Below are positions 16,040-22,838 of a stretch of 32,125 nt of DNA, piece by piece. The translations under genes and the position numbers were made by a program. Each line of letters opens with the position of its first letter. The stretch's first letter is position 1. The notes under the pieces are model-generated. The model ran no database searches and was not told the origin of the DNA. It worked only from the letters and a program-made list of their open reading frames with translations. Origin of the DNA: Erysipelotrichales bacterium (lineage in GTDB: Bacteria; Bacillota_I; Bacilli_A; Acholeplasmatales; WRBM01); contig WRBM01000022.1 in NCBI GenBank assembly GCA_009784525.1, positions 1 to 32,125 on the forward strand, in the 5' to 3' direction.

Positions 16040-16939
16040 TTATTCCTTTGTAAAACCTTCAACAATAACTACAACTACGCCACTTAAAAGTGCCGCAACC
16101 AGAAAAGTTACCCAGTTGATATGCCATAAATCCAATGTGAAACCTAATGTTAGATAAACCGCAATCGCAATCATCCAAATCGCAGCGCATAAAGTGCCTA
16201 TGATTTTTTCACGATGTTTCTTTTTTTCAGATTTTACTTTAGATGCGCCTGATTCTTTTAAATATCTTTTGTCATAGTTGCTCCAAAGTGATCCGTAAAT
16301 AATGAAAATAGCTACAGCGATGATAATCAGTGTAAAGAAGATACTGACACCAAGAATTGCCATGTTTGTTTCGTCAAAACGCTCTGAAACGGCAACTATA
16401 CTGATTGGAGATAATATGCAAAGCATTACCCCGATAGAGATTGCTAAAGAAAGTTTCTTACCTTGTTTTAAAATATTAGCAGAGGGTTCTTTATCCTCAA
16501 TCGATTTAACCATGCCTGCATAAGTACATATAGGTGCACCTATAGCGACAAAAGCTAAAAAGATAGGAACATATCTATCATGATAAATATCTAAATAATC
16601 CATTATTACCATTGTTACTACGCCGATTAAAATGATACCAACACCAAGTGCAATCATTAGAATAAACTTGATTGACATTATTTTATCTTCTTCATAGTTA
16701 ATATGGTTTTGGCCATCTATTGTTTGACTATTTATTCGGCGACCGCTTAATAGCTCATCAACTGTTATATTAAAGATTTTAGCGATTGGGATTAATTGTT
16801 GAGTTTCTGGCATCGTTTCTCCGGTTTCCCATTTTGAGACAGCTTTATTTGTTAAATCTAATTTGTCCGCAAGGTCAGCTTGCGTCATATTTCTTTCTTT
16901 ACGGAGTTCGTATAAGAATTCTCCAAATTTATTTGACAT
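16040..16939 (-). CDS. XRE-family regulator fused to six membrane segments
   Basis: A 299 aa protein. Residues about 5-65 are a standard HTH_3 domain (LRKERNMTQADLADKL, then N-K-A-V-S-K-W-E-T-G, then F-N-I-T-V-D-E-L-L-S-G). A linker to about 85 leads into six hydrophobic segments at about 88-110, 123-142, 160-180, 192-215, 247-268 and 273-294. Membrane-bound XRE regulators of this type are widespread in Bacillota and are thought to sense membrane or envelope conditions; the signal here is unknown. GAGCTGAC lies just upstream of the ATG. The promoter overlaps an inverted repeat (16982-17019), which suggests autoregulation. It sits back to back with the KAP NTPase gene. Confidence 0.85.
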   Translation of the reverse strand: MSNKFGEFLYELRKERNMTQADLADKLDLTNKAVSKWETGETMPETQQLIPIAKIFNITVDELLSGRRINSQTIDGQNHINYEEDKIMSIKFILMIALGVGIILIGVVTMVIMDYLDIYHDRYVPIFLAFVAIGAPICTYAGMVKSIEDKEPSANILKQGKKLSLAISIGVMLCILSPISIVAVSERFDETNMAILGVSIFFTLIIIAVAIFIIYGSLWSNYDKRYLKESGASKVKSEKKKHREKIIGTLCAAIWMIAIAVYLTLGFTLDLWHINWVTFLVAALLSGVVVVIVEGFTKE

Positions 16940-16964
16940 AATTGTCAGCTCCTTTTCTATTAAA

Positions 16965-16993
16965 ATTATATCAGAATCTTTAAGAGACTACAA
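16965..16993 (-). promoter_or_regulatory. promoter for the membrane XRE gene
   Basis: On the minus strand: TTGTAG (16993-16988) and TATAAT (16970-16965) with a 17-base spacer, about 25 bases before the ATG. The -35 overlaps the left arm of an inverted repeat. Confidence 0.6.
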
Positions 16994-17019
16994 ATACCTA
17001 CACTAGAACTTAGTCTCTT
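16982..17019. repeat. inverted repeat overlapping the XRE promoter, candidate operator
   Basis: AAGAGACTA (16982-16990) and TAGTCTCTT (17011-17019) are perfect 9-base inverted copies with a 20-base spacer; a partial third copy AAGAGATT begins near 17023. The remaining intergenic sequence to 17277 is AT-rich and shows no gene. Confidence 0.55.
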
Positions 17020-17277
17020 TTTAAGAGATTCTACTTAAAATAGCCTAGATTTTCATTTATTTTATGCAAATTTAAGAAGTTTATTTTAAAATTGATTATT
17101 GAAAGTAAATTATTACTTAAAGCGGACAGAATCAAGTTGAATAATTATAGAGATGAGTAAAAGAAGGTTTTATCAAGGAAGTTTTAGTTAAATTAAATAT
17201 TCTAAGGAAGCCGACTAAAATAAAGCATCAATGTCGAACTTTGTCGGTTTGAGCTGATAGAGAAATTTGTCGTAATA

Positions 17278-17286
17278 TGTTATAAT
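17278..17286 (+). promoter_or_regulatory. extended -10 promoter for the KAP NTPase gene
   Basis: TGTTATAAT, a perfect -10 with TGn extension and no clear -35, about 33 bases before the TTG start. Confidence 0.6.
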
Positions 17287-17319
17287 TAAATTTATTCTAT
17301 AACGTGAAGGAAGATAAAA

Positions 17320-19551
17320 TTGGAAAAAGATAAAGAGACTAAATTTCCTGAGAGCAAAAAATTTAAAATGATTTTGATTTTAGGATTTGTAATGGCAAAA
17401 TTGCCTATTATGCTTTTAGCTATTATTTTGATTTCTTCTGCGATTGCAGGAATTTATTTGCTCGAAGAAGCTGTAATAAAAAATTTTTCCAAAATCGTGA
17501 TAGGTTTAAATCTTGTAGTATTAGTACTATCTATTTTGGCATTATCGAAATACAAGAGAGCAACAAAAGCTAAAAAAATTATACTGATTGTTTTTTTAGT
17601 AAATTATATTAAATGTTCGATTATTGTTTTAATAAAATTCGAACAATTATTTTTCTTTAATTTTATTATTCAATCGCTTATAACGTTTGTTTTTGTTCTA
17701 TCACTTTGTATTGAGTATATTTTGGACTTTGCGAATATTAATTATTCATTTATAGAAAATAAACAAAAACAGAGTTATGATGTTTTAGCTGAATGTGATG
17801 CAAATATTTCAAGAATTGAGCTTTGGCCATTATTATATAAAGGAAAAGTTTTTATTTTTTTCGTTTTATCAACTTTTTTAACATTTTTTTTGTGTTATGT
17901 TCTTTATGATTTAAGTTATGCCTTTTACGTTGTACCAGAAAATGTATTACGAACAATAATGGATAGCGTAATGTATATATTTTTAGTTAATATTCTTTAT
18001 TTTATTTTTGCCGAATTTTATGTTAATTCTTGGAGGTATTCGCAAAAATGGATTATTGTACAGTTGATATTTCTTATCGCTTTGTCATTTTTGAAAACAG
18101 ATAATTATGATTTAAGTGAGGCTTTTAATTTAATTATCTTTCTAGTGCTTTTTCAAAATATTGTGTTTTTATTAATTATTGAAATGAAAAATACTTGGAA
18201 AAACACTAATATTCTTAATCATTATAAGAGTAAATATGAAAAAGATGAAGATTTAATATATATGGATGAGCCTGTAGATAATATCAAAAATCTTCAGGAA
18301 AACTGTTTAGAGCATTTGAATACGTTGCACAACGTATTTGAGAAGCAGGACACTAAAGCTCCTATGATTATTGCACTTTCTGGCACTTGGGGATGGGGAA
18401 AAAGTAGTGTCGCTAAAACTTTAGTAACGCAATTAAGCAAAATAAATAAGTATAGTTTTGCACCGATAAATGAAAATGATTCGTATAAAAAATCCTATTT
18501 TATTGTGAATATAGATTTATTGAAATTTGATAATCCAGTAGAAATCAATAACTATGTACATGATTACATTAATACATTATGTAAAATTTTTCTTGTGCCA
18601 AACAGTAAAAATGTTGAATTATACTTAGATAAAATTTTAGAGTTGATTGCGGATGTTACTCCCCAAAATGTTTCTAATATTTCTAAAATTGTAAAGAGGT
18701 TTAACAATAAAAGATTTTACACTATGGAAGAATTGAAGGGAAAATTTCAGGGAACGATTAATGATTTGTTAAATAAATCAAAAAGAGAGGGGATAATATT
18801 AATAGTTGATGATATAGATCGCTTACCGAAGGATGATTTAGAGCGTAAGAAAATCTACAATTTCTTGAAAGAATTCTATAATATAGTTGGACTGAAAGTT
18901 CTTTTAATCAGAGGACATACTGGAAAAGATATATCGCTTGTTGATAACGAGGAATTGCAAAAATTTATCAATGTAGAATATAATTTTTATGAAGCATATT
19001 CGAGAGGGCTTCAAGATGAATATTTTAACAAAATAATTGGAATTGCTGCCAAAAGCCTTAGTCAAGAAAATGGTAATCCATTTAAGTATGAAAAATTATT
19101 TAATTTATTTGATCGTAAGTTAGCAACGGAAGCACATAGTTTTCATTATTTTTTAAACTCAGTTTTGCTAAAGTATTGTGCGAGTATTAAACTAATTGGT
19201 TTTGATAGTGGATATGAAGGATACTCAATTATTGAAACTATAAATATTATGAATGAACTTTTCATCAAGCAAGGTAGAGGAGGTATGCGGAATGAAATTC
19301 TTTTTAATATTAAATTCTTTTTAGAATTTTTACATGAAAAATCTCATAATCCTCGCGACTATAAAAGAATTTTACGGAAGGCATTGTTAGAAAAAAGTAG
19401 TATCTTTAAAGCTTTTTTTGATGATTATAAAAATTTTGTTGATAAGGACAACAAAAATAATAAAATTATTTTAAATAAAAATGTCATTAAAGAAGCTTTT
19501 CTTAAATGCCTTGAAGTATTAAATGAAGAATGCTCGCCTTTCACAGAGTAA
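17320..19551 (+). CDS. KAP-family P-loop NTPase with N-terminal membrane domain
   Basis: A 743 aa protein. The first about 290 residues contain roughly eight hydrophobic segments. After a linker comes a KAP-type NTPase: Walker A at 355-362 (GTWGWGKS, Lys361), and Walker B at about 490-502 ending in the family hallmark DDIDRL (Asp497-Leu502). The rest is helical, with a FLNSVLLKY segment resembling the R-F-L-N region of KAP proteins. KAP NTPases are patchily distributed, membrane-associated, and some are linked to phage exclusion (PifA); the role here is unknown. TTG 17320 follows GAAGGAAG by 6 bases. It uses ATA for Ile more often than its ribosomal neighbours, and sits in the nusG-rplK break, both suggesting acquisition by transfer. 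Confidence 0.88.
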   Translation: MEKDKETKFPESKKFKMILILGFVMAKLPIMLLAIILISSAIAGIYLLEEAVIKNFSKIVIGLNLVVLVLSILALSKYKRATKAKKIILIVFLVNYIKCSIIVLIKFEQLFFFNFIIQSLITFVFVLSLCIEYILDFANINYSFIENKQKQSYDVLAECDANISRIELWPLLYKGKVFIFFVLSTFLTFFLCYVLYDLSYAFYVVPENVLRTIMDSVMYIFLVNILYFIFAEFYVNSWRYSQKWIIVQLIFLIALSFLKTDNYDLSEAFNLIIFLVLFQNIVFLLIIEMKNTWKNTNILNHYKSKYEKDEDLIYMDEPVDNIKNLQENCLEHLNTLHNVFEKQDTKAPMIIALSGTWGWGKSSVAKTLVTQLSKINKYSFAPINENDSYKKSYFIVNIDLLKFDNPVEINNYVHDYINTLCKIFLVPNSKNVELYLDKILELIADVTPQNVSNISKIVKRFNNKRFYTMEELKGKFQGTINDLLNKSKREGIILIVDDIDRLPKDDLERKKIYNFLKEFYNIVGLKVLLIRGHTGKDISLVDNEELQKFINVEYNFYEAYSRGLQDEYFNKIIGIAAKSLSQENGNPFKYEKLFNLFDRKLATEAHSFHYFLNSVLLKYCASIKLIGFDSGYEGYSIIETINIMNELFIKQGRGGMRNEILFNIKFFLEFLHEKSHNPRDYKRILRKALLEKSSIFKAFFDDYKNFVDKDNKNNKIILNKNVIKEAFLKCLEVLNEECSPFTE

Positions 19552-19692
19552 ATTTTCTACATGAGATAATAAATAAAATCATAAAAATGACTTTGATATT
19601 TGCACTGGCAACATTCTATTAGAAACTTTTAGGGACTTTTTATCAACTATTAATATAAAGTTCATTTTTTGGTTACTTTCAACAAAAAGTTC

Positions 19693-19721
19693 TTGACTAT
19701 CAAACTACTTTCTGATATAAT
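19693..19721 (+). promoter_or_regulatory. strong sigma-A promoter for the rplK operon
   Basis: TTGACT (19693-19698), 17-base spacer, TATAAT (19716-19721) with a TGn extension. The start near 19728 gives a leader of about 85 bases that contains the L1 site. The gap 19552-19692 before it shows no gene. Confidence 0.85.
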
Positions 19722-19754
19722 TATCTAGCACGCTTTGCATGCGCACTAGCGTAA

Positions 19755-19786
19755 GTGGAAGGATTATCTTTAATCCGTTACACCAC
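19755..19786 (+). promoter_or_regulatory. ribosomal protein L1 binding-site mimic in the rplK leader
   Basis: GTGG (19755-19758) pairs with CCAC (19783-19786); inside, GGATTA pairs with TAATCC around the loop TCTT. The unpaired AA and GTTACA between the stems give the asymmetric internal loop seen in the L1 site of 23S rRNA and in L1-regulated mRNAs. It lies 25 bases before the rplK start, where L1 binding would block translation. Confidence 0.75.
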
Positions 19787-19811
19787 ATCACAGGGAAAAG
19801 GAGGAAATTCC

Positions 19812-20237
19812 ATGGCTAAAAAAGCAGTGAAAACAATTAAATTGCAGATTGCGGCCGGAAAAGCGACACCAGCTCCACCTATTGGATCTTCATTAGGTCA
19901 AGCAGGAGTCAACATTCCAAGCTTTTGTCAACAGTTTAACGATGCATCTAAAGATAAAGCTGGTTTCATTTTACCAACTGTTATCACGGTATATGATGAT
20001 CGTTCATTCTCATTCGTATTAAAAACACCGCCGGCGGCTTATCTTTTAAAAAGAGCAGCTAACATTGAAAGCGGATCAGGCAGTGCGAAAAAGACTAAAG
20101 TCGCAACACTTAAAAGAGCACAGGTAGAAGAAATCGCTAAAATGAAATTAGTTGATCTTAATGCTTATGATCTTGATGCAGCGACAAAAATTATCGAAGG
20201 TACCGCACGTAATATGGGAATCGTAGTTGTTGACTAA
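19812..20237 (+). CDS. rplK: 50S ribosomal protein L11
   Basis: A 141 aa L11, the usual length, part of the GTPase-associated centre of the 50S subunit. It opens [20 protein letters not shown], followed by the conserved [16 protein letters not shown], and the C-terminal RNA-binding domain ends with RNMGIVV. I chose ATG 19812 because AAAGGAGGAAA precedes it; the in-frame reading further upstream to 19755 is the L1-site leader and is not coding. It is the first gene of rplK-rplA and has its own promoter. Confidence 0.98.
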   Translation: MAKKAVKTIKLQIAAGKATPAPPIGSSLGQAGVNIPSFCQQFNDASKDKAGFILPTVITVYDDRSFSFVLKTPPAAYLLKRAANIESGSGSAKKTKVATLKRAQVEEIAKMKLVDLNAYDLDAATKIIEGTARNMGIVVVD

Positions 20238-20277
20238 AACCCCATCTGATTGTAAATATAACATACAATCCGAAAAT

Positions 20278-20304
20278 TGTGGGAGGATATCCCGCTTAAC
20301 CACA
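20278..20304 (+). promoter_or_regulatory. second L1 binding-site mimic, in the rplK-rplA gap
   Basis: TGTGG (20278-20282) pairs with CCACA (20300-20304), enclosing GAGGATATCCCGCTTAA; the GTGGGAGG and GCTTAACCAC halves are the conserved L1 recognition strands. It ends 15 bases before the rplA ATG. A separate hairpin GATTGTA/TACAATC (20248-20270) lies just upstream. Confidence 0.8.
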
Positions 20305-20318
20305 TTTTAGGAGGAAAA

Positions 20319-21005
20319 ATGAAGAGAGGTAAAAAATACCTGGAAGTTGAAAAGTTAGTCGACAAAACGAAAAAATATTCGCTTGTTGAAGCGATTGAAC
20401 TTGCACAAAAAACAAAAGTTGCAAAGTTCGATGCGACAATGGATGCGGCCTTTCGTTTAAATGTTGATCCACGTAAAGCTGAACAGAATTTAAGAGGCGC
20501 AATTGTGCTTCCAAACGGAACTGGTAAAGTTCAAAGAGTATTAGTTATCGCCCGTGGCGAAAAAGCTAAAGAAGCTGAAGCAGCTGGAGCTGATTTCGTC
20601 GGTGATTCTGATTATATCAATAAAATCCAGCAGGGTTGGTTTGATTTTGATATTATCGTTGCGACACCTGATGTAATGGGTGAGCTTGGTAAACTAGGAA
20701 GAGTGCTTGGTCCTAAAGGATTAATGCCTAATCCAAAAACAGGAACTGTTACAATGGATGTTACACGTGCTGTTCAAGAAATTAAGAATGGTAAAGTTGA
20801 ATATCGTTGTGATAAAGTTGGTAATATTCACTTAGGTTTTGGAAAATCATCATTTGACGCTGTTAAATTAGCGGAAAACTTTAAAGCAATCTTTGAAGTT
20901 TTACAAAAAGCTAAACCTTCAACAGTTAAAGGTGATTATTTCAAAAATATCAGTATTTCCACGAGCATGGGACCTGGTATAAAAGTTGATGTAACTAGCA
21001 TATAA
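20319..21005 (+). CDS. rplA: 50S ribosomal protein L1
   Basis: A 228 aa L1, normal length, forming the mobile L1 stalk at the E site and acting as a translational repressor of its own operon in many bacteria. It opens [16 protein letters not shown]; the conserved [17 protein letters not shown] block is at about 127-143, and the C-terminus contains [18 protein letters not shown] chose ATG 20319 because TTTTAGGAGG directly precedes it; the frame continues upstream through the L1 site from TTG 20277, but that is leader. The two L1 sites in this operon fit autogenous control. Confidence 0.98.
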   Translation: MKRGKKYLEVEKLVDKTKKYSLVEAIELAQKTKVAKFDATMDAAFRLNVDPRKAEQNLRGAIVLPNGTGKVQRVLVIARGEKAKEAEAAGADFVGDSDYINKIQQGWFDFDIIVATPDVMGELGKLGRVLGPKGLMPNPKTGTVTMDVTRAVQEIKNGKVEYRCDKVGNIHLGFGKSSFDAVKLAENFKAIFEVLQKAKPSTVKGDYFKNISISTSMGPGIKVDVTSI

Positions 21006-21015
21006 TTTAATAATT

Positions 21016-21065
21016 GTACCCAAGACGGCAGGTGTCGATGACTTAATTTCCCGCCATAGGTAAGA
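21016..21065 (+). ncRNA. ribosomal protein L10 leader
   Basis: The leader upstream of rplJ contains AAGACGGCAGGTG and, after a short spacer, CTTAATTTCCCGCCATAGG. These are the conserved paired and kink-turn parts of the L10 leader of Bacillota, which binds the L10-(L7/L12) complex. It is followed by a terminator at 21080-21116, giving an attenuation switch. Confidence 0.85.
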
Positions 21066-21079
21066 AAATTTATTTTTTT

Positions 21080-21116
21080 AAACCTTTTTTGTGTGCAAAA
21101 GAGGTTTTTATTTTTT
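21080..21116 (+). terminator. attenuator terminator of the L10 leader
   Basis: AAACCTTTTTT (21080-21090) pairs with AAAAGAGGTTT (21097-21107), an 11-bp stem with one G-T pair and a GTGTGC loop, then a long T-run. The rplJ Shine-Dalgarno (AAGGAG) starts a few bases later. Confidence 0.8.
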
Positions 21117-21133
21117 AAGAAAGGAGTTACAAC

Positions 21134-21631
21134 ATGGAGAAAAAAATTATTCTTAAAAAACAAGATGAAGTTAAAGCTTTAGTCGAAAAATACCAGAATT
21201 CAAAGGTTGTTATTGCCTTTGATTATCAAGGTTTGACAGTTGAAGAACTTTCCAAGTTAAGAATCTCACTTAGAGAAAAAGACTGCGATTGTAAAGTTTA
21301 CAAAAATAATATTGCCAAAAGAGCAGCTGAAACTGGAAACTTTGAAGGATTCGGAGATATCTTCTCTGGCCCGAAAGCAATTTTATTTAGTAATTCAGAA
21401 ATCGTTGAACCAGCAAAAATCTTAAATGACTTCGCAAAAGCTCACGACAAAGTGAAAATTGGTGCAGGTATCGTTGAAGGTGTTGTTGTTGGACCGGAAA
21501 AGATTACTGAATTAGCTAATTTACCATCGTACGAAACATTACTTACAATGCTTGCTGGTGGTATGCTTCAACCATTGCGTGATATCGCAGTTGGATTAAA
21601 TATGTTATCAGAAAAAATGGCAGATGCCTAA
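21134..21631 (+). CDS. rplJ: 50S ribosomal protein L10
   Basis: A 165 aa L10, the base of the L7/L12 stalk. The N-terminal RNA-binding part has the usual VVIAFDYQGLTVEELSKLR; later blocks include YKNNIAKRA and G-P-K-A-I-L-F-S, and the C-terminal helix that binds L7/L12 dimers is the last about 30 residues (LRDIAVGLNMLSEKM). AAGGAG lies 8 bases before the ATG. Expression is likely under the L10 leader and attenuator. It is followed after 24 bases by rplL. Confidence 0.97.
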   Translation: MEKKIILKKQDEVKALVEKYQNSKVVIAFDYQGLTVEELSKLRISLREKDCDCKVYKNNIAKRAAETGNFEGFGDIFSGPKAILFSNSEIVEPAKILNDFAKAHDKVKIGAGIVEGVVVGPEKITELANLPSYETLLTMLAGGMLQPLRDIAVGLNMLSEKMADA

Positions 21632-21655
21632 AAATAAAATAAGGAGAATATAATA

Positions 21656-22039
21656 ATGGCTAAATTAACAAAAGATGCATTTATCGCGTCATTAAAAGAA
21701 ATGACAATCTTAGAAATTAAAGAATTAGTTGATGCAATGAAAGAAGAGTTTGGAATTGATCCTACTGCAGTAGCGGTTGGACCAGCAGCAGGAGCTCCGG
21801 CTGGAGGCGCTGCAGCAGGTGCTGAGCAAACTGAATTTACAGTTATCATCAAGCATGCAGGACAACAAAAAATTCCTGTAATCAAAGTTGTTCGTGAAAT
21901 CACTGGCTTAGGCTTAAAAGAAGCTAAAGATTTAGTTGATGCGGCACCAAAAGAAGTTAAAGAAAAAGTTTCTAAAGCTGAAGCTGAAGATATCAAGGCT
22001 AAATTGCTTGAAGTCGGGGCGGAAGTCGAAGTTAAATAA
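21656..22039 (+). CDS. rplL: 50S ribosomal protein L7/L12
   Basis: A 127 aa L7/L12, slightly longer than the about 120 aa typical. The N-terminal dimerisation domain covers about 1-35, a hinge rich in Ala and Gly about 36-57 ([15 protein letters not shown]), and the C-terminal factor-binding domain about 58-127 ([20 protein letters not shown], then A-K-D-L-V-D). It recruits translation factors. It forms a pair with rplJ; the terminator at 22058 follows. Confidence 0.98.
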   Translation: MAKLTKDAFIASLKEMTILEIKELVDAMKEEFGIDPTAVAVGPAAGAPAGGAAAGAEQTEFTVIIKHAGQQKIPVIKVVREITGLGLKEAKDLVDAAPKEVKEKVSKAEAEDIKAKLLEVGAEVEVK

Positions 22040-22057
22040 ACTAATATAGTAAAAAAT

Positions 22058-22082
22058 AAAACCTGAGATCTCTCGGGTTTTT
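22058..22082 (+). terminator. intrinsic terminator after rplL
   Basis: AAAACCTGAGA and TCTCGGGTTTT pair (about 9 bp with a short loop), and the T-run reaches 22082. The start region of the next gene begins immediately after it. Confidence 0.75.
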
Positions 22083-22083
22083 A

Positions 22084-22707
22084 TTGATTAAAATTGAAGG
22101 TGAGAATATCAGTCACTATTATACTGAAAAAGCCACAAACTTAGAAGAACGTCAAAAAACTATTGATTTTAAGATCAATAATCAACAATTTAATCTGAAA
22201 ACTAATTCTGGCGTTTTCTCAAAAGATGGTCTTGATTTTGGTTCAAGATTGCTTTTAGAGGAATTGCTAAAGTTAGATGCTAAAAGCGTTTTGGAAGTTG
22301 GTTGTGGTTATGGCGCTATTGTTTTACCGTATGCTTTCTTTAATCCTGAAAGTAAAGTAATCGCAGTCGACATTAACGAAAGAGCTGTCAATTTGGCTAA
22401 ATTAAATGCCAGAACGCTGAAACTAAAAAATGTTGAAATCAAAAAAAGTGACCTTTATCAAAATATTGATTCTAATTTTGAGTTGATTTTTTCTAATCCG
22501 CCAATTAGAGCTGGTAAAGTAGTTACTTATAAAATCTATGAGCAAGCTTTTACGCATTTAGCGGTAAATGGTGTTTTGATGATAGTAATACAAAAGAAAC
22601 AAGGAGCGCCTTCAGCTGCTGAAAAGCTAAAAAGTATTTTCGGCAATGTTGAGGTTGTAAATCAGAAAAAAGGATATGTCGTTTTGAAATCGGTAAAAAA
22701 GACATGA
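22084..22707 (+). CDS. class I SAM methyltransferase, YbxB/RsmC-like
   Basis: A protein of up to 207 aa (199 if the alternative start is used) of the RsmC/YbxB type, predicted to methylate guanine N2 in rRNA. Visible motifs are H-Y-Y-T-E-K at the family N-terminus, GVFSKDGLDFGSRLL, the SAM motif I VLEVGCGYGAI (about 78-88), an acidic end of strand two (AVDINERAV), and the catalytic NPPIRAGK (Asn-Pro-Pro). Between rplL and rpoB is the usual place for this gene in Bacilli. The start is uncertain: TTG 22084 lies in the terminator T-run with poor Shine-Dalgarno, while AGGTG at 22098-22102 points to ATC 22108, a rare start codon. Confidence 0.87.
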   Translation: MIKIEGENISHYYTEKATNLEERQKTIDFKINNQQFNLKTNSGVFSKDGLDFGSRLLLEELLKLDAKSVLEVGCGYGAIVLPYAFFNPESKVIAVDINERAVNLAKLNARTLKLKNVEIKKSDLYQNIDSNFELIFSNPPIRAGKVVTYKIYEQAFTHLAVNGVLMIVIQKKQGAPSAAEKLKSIFGNVEVVNQKKGYVVLKSVKKT

Positions 22708-22733
22708 AAATTAAGCTTTTCGTCAAAATTTGA

Positions 22734-22762
22734 TTGACAAGTTGAAAAAAATATGATAATAT
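22734..22762 (+). promoter_or_regulatory. sigma-A promoter for rpoBC
   Basis: Perfect TTGACA (22734-22739) and TAATAT (22757-22762) with 17-base spacing, the latter within GATAATAT. The leader to the rpoB ATG is about 70 bases and holds a small AT-rich hairpin (AATTATT/AATAATT, 22794-22810). Confidence 0.7.
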
Positions 22763-22838
22763 AGTATATTGCATATTATGTGCTTTTTTATCTAATTATT
22801 CTAAATAATTAAGAAGTTGCAGGGAGCGGATACATTTA

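Noticed and set aside
17153-17191. A 12-codon open frame before the KAP gene.
   Set aside because: It has no ribosome-binding site and is too short to support as a gene.
19755-19811. Upstream extension of the L11 reading frame.
   Set aside because: It covers the L1 site and the Shine-Dalgarno; MAKKAV at 19812 is the normal L11 start.
20277-20318. Upstream extension of the L1 reading frame from TTG 20277.
   Set aside because: It runs through the L1-binding leader; ATG 20319 has an excellent Shine-Dalgarno and matches L1 N-termini.
21628-21996. A 122-codon open frame opposite rplL, rich in Ala and Ser.
   Set aside because: It is the antisense shadow of the Ala/Gly-rich L7/L12 gene.
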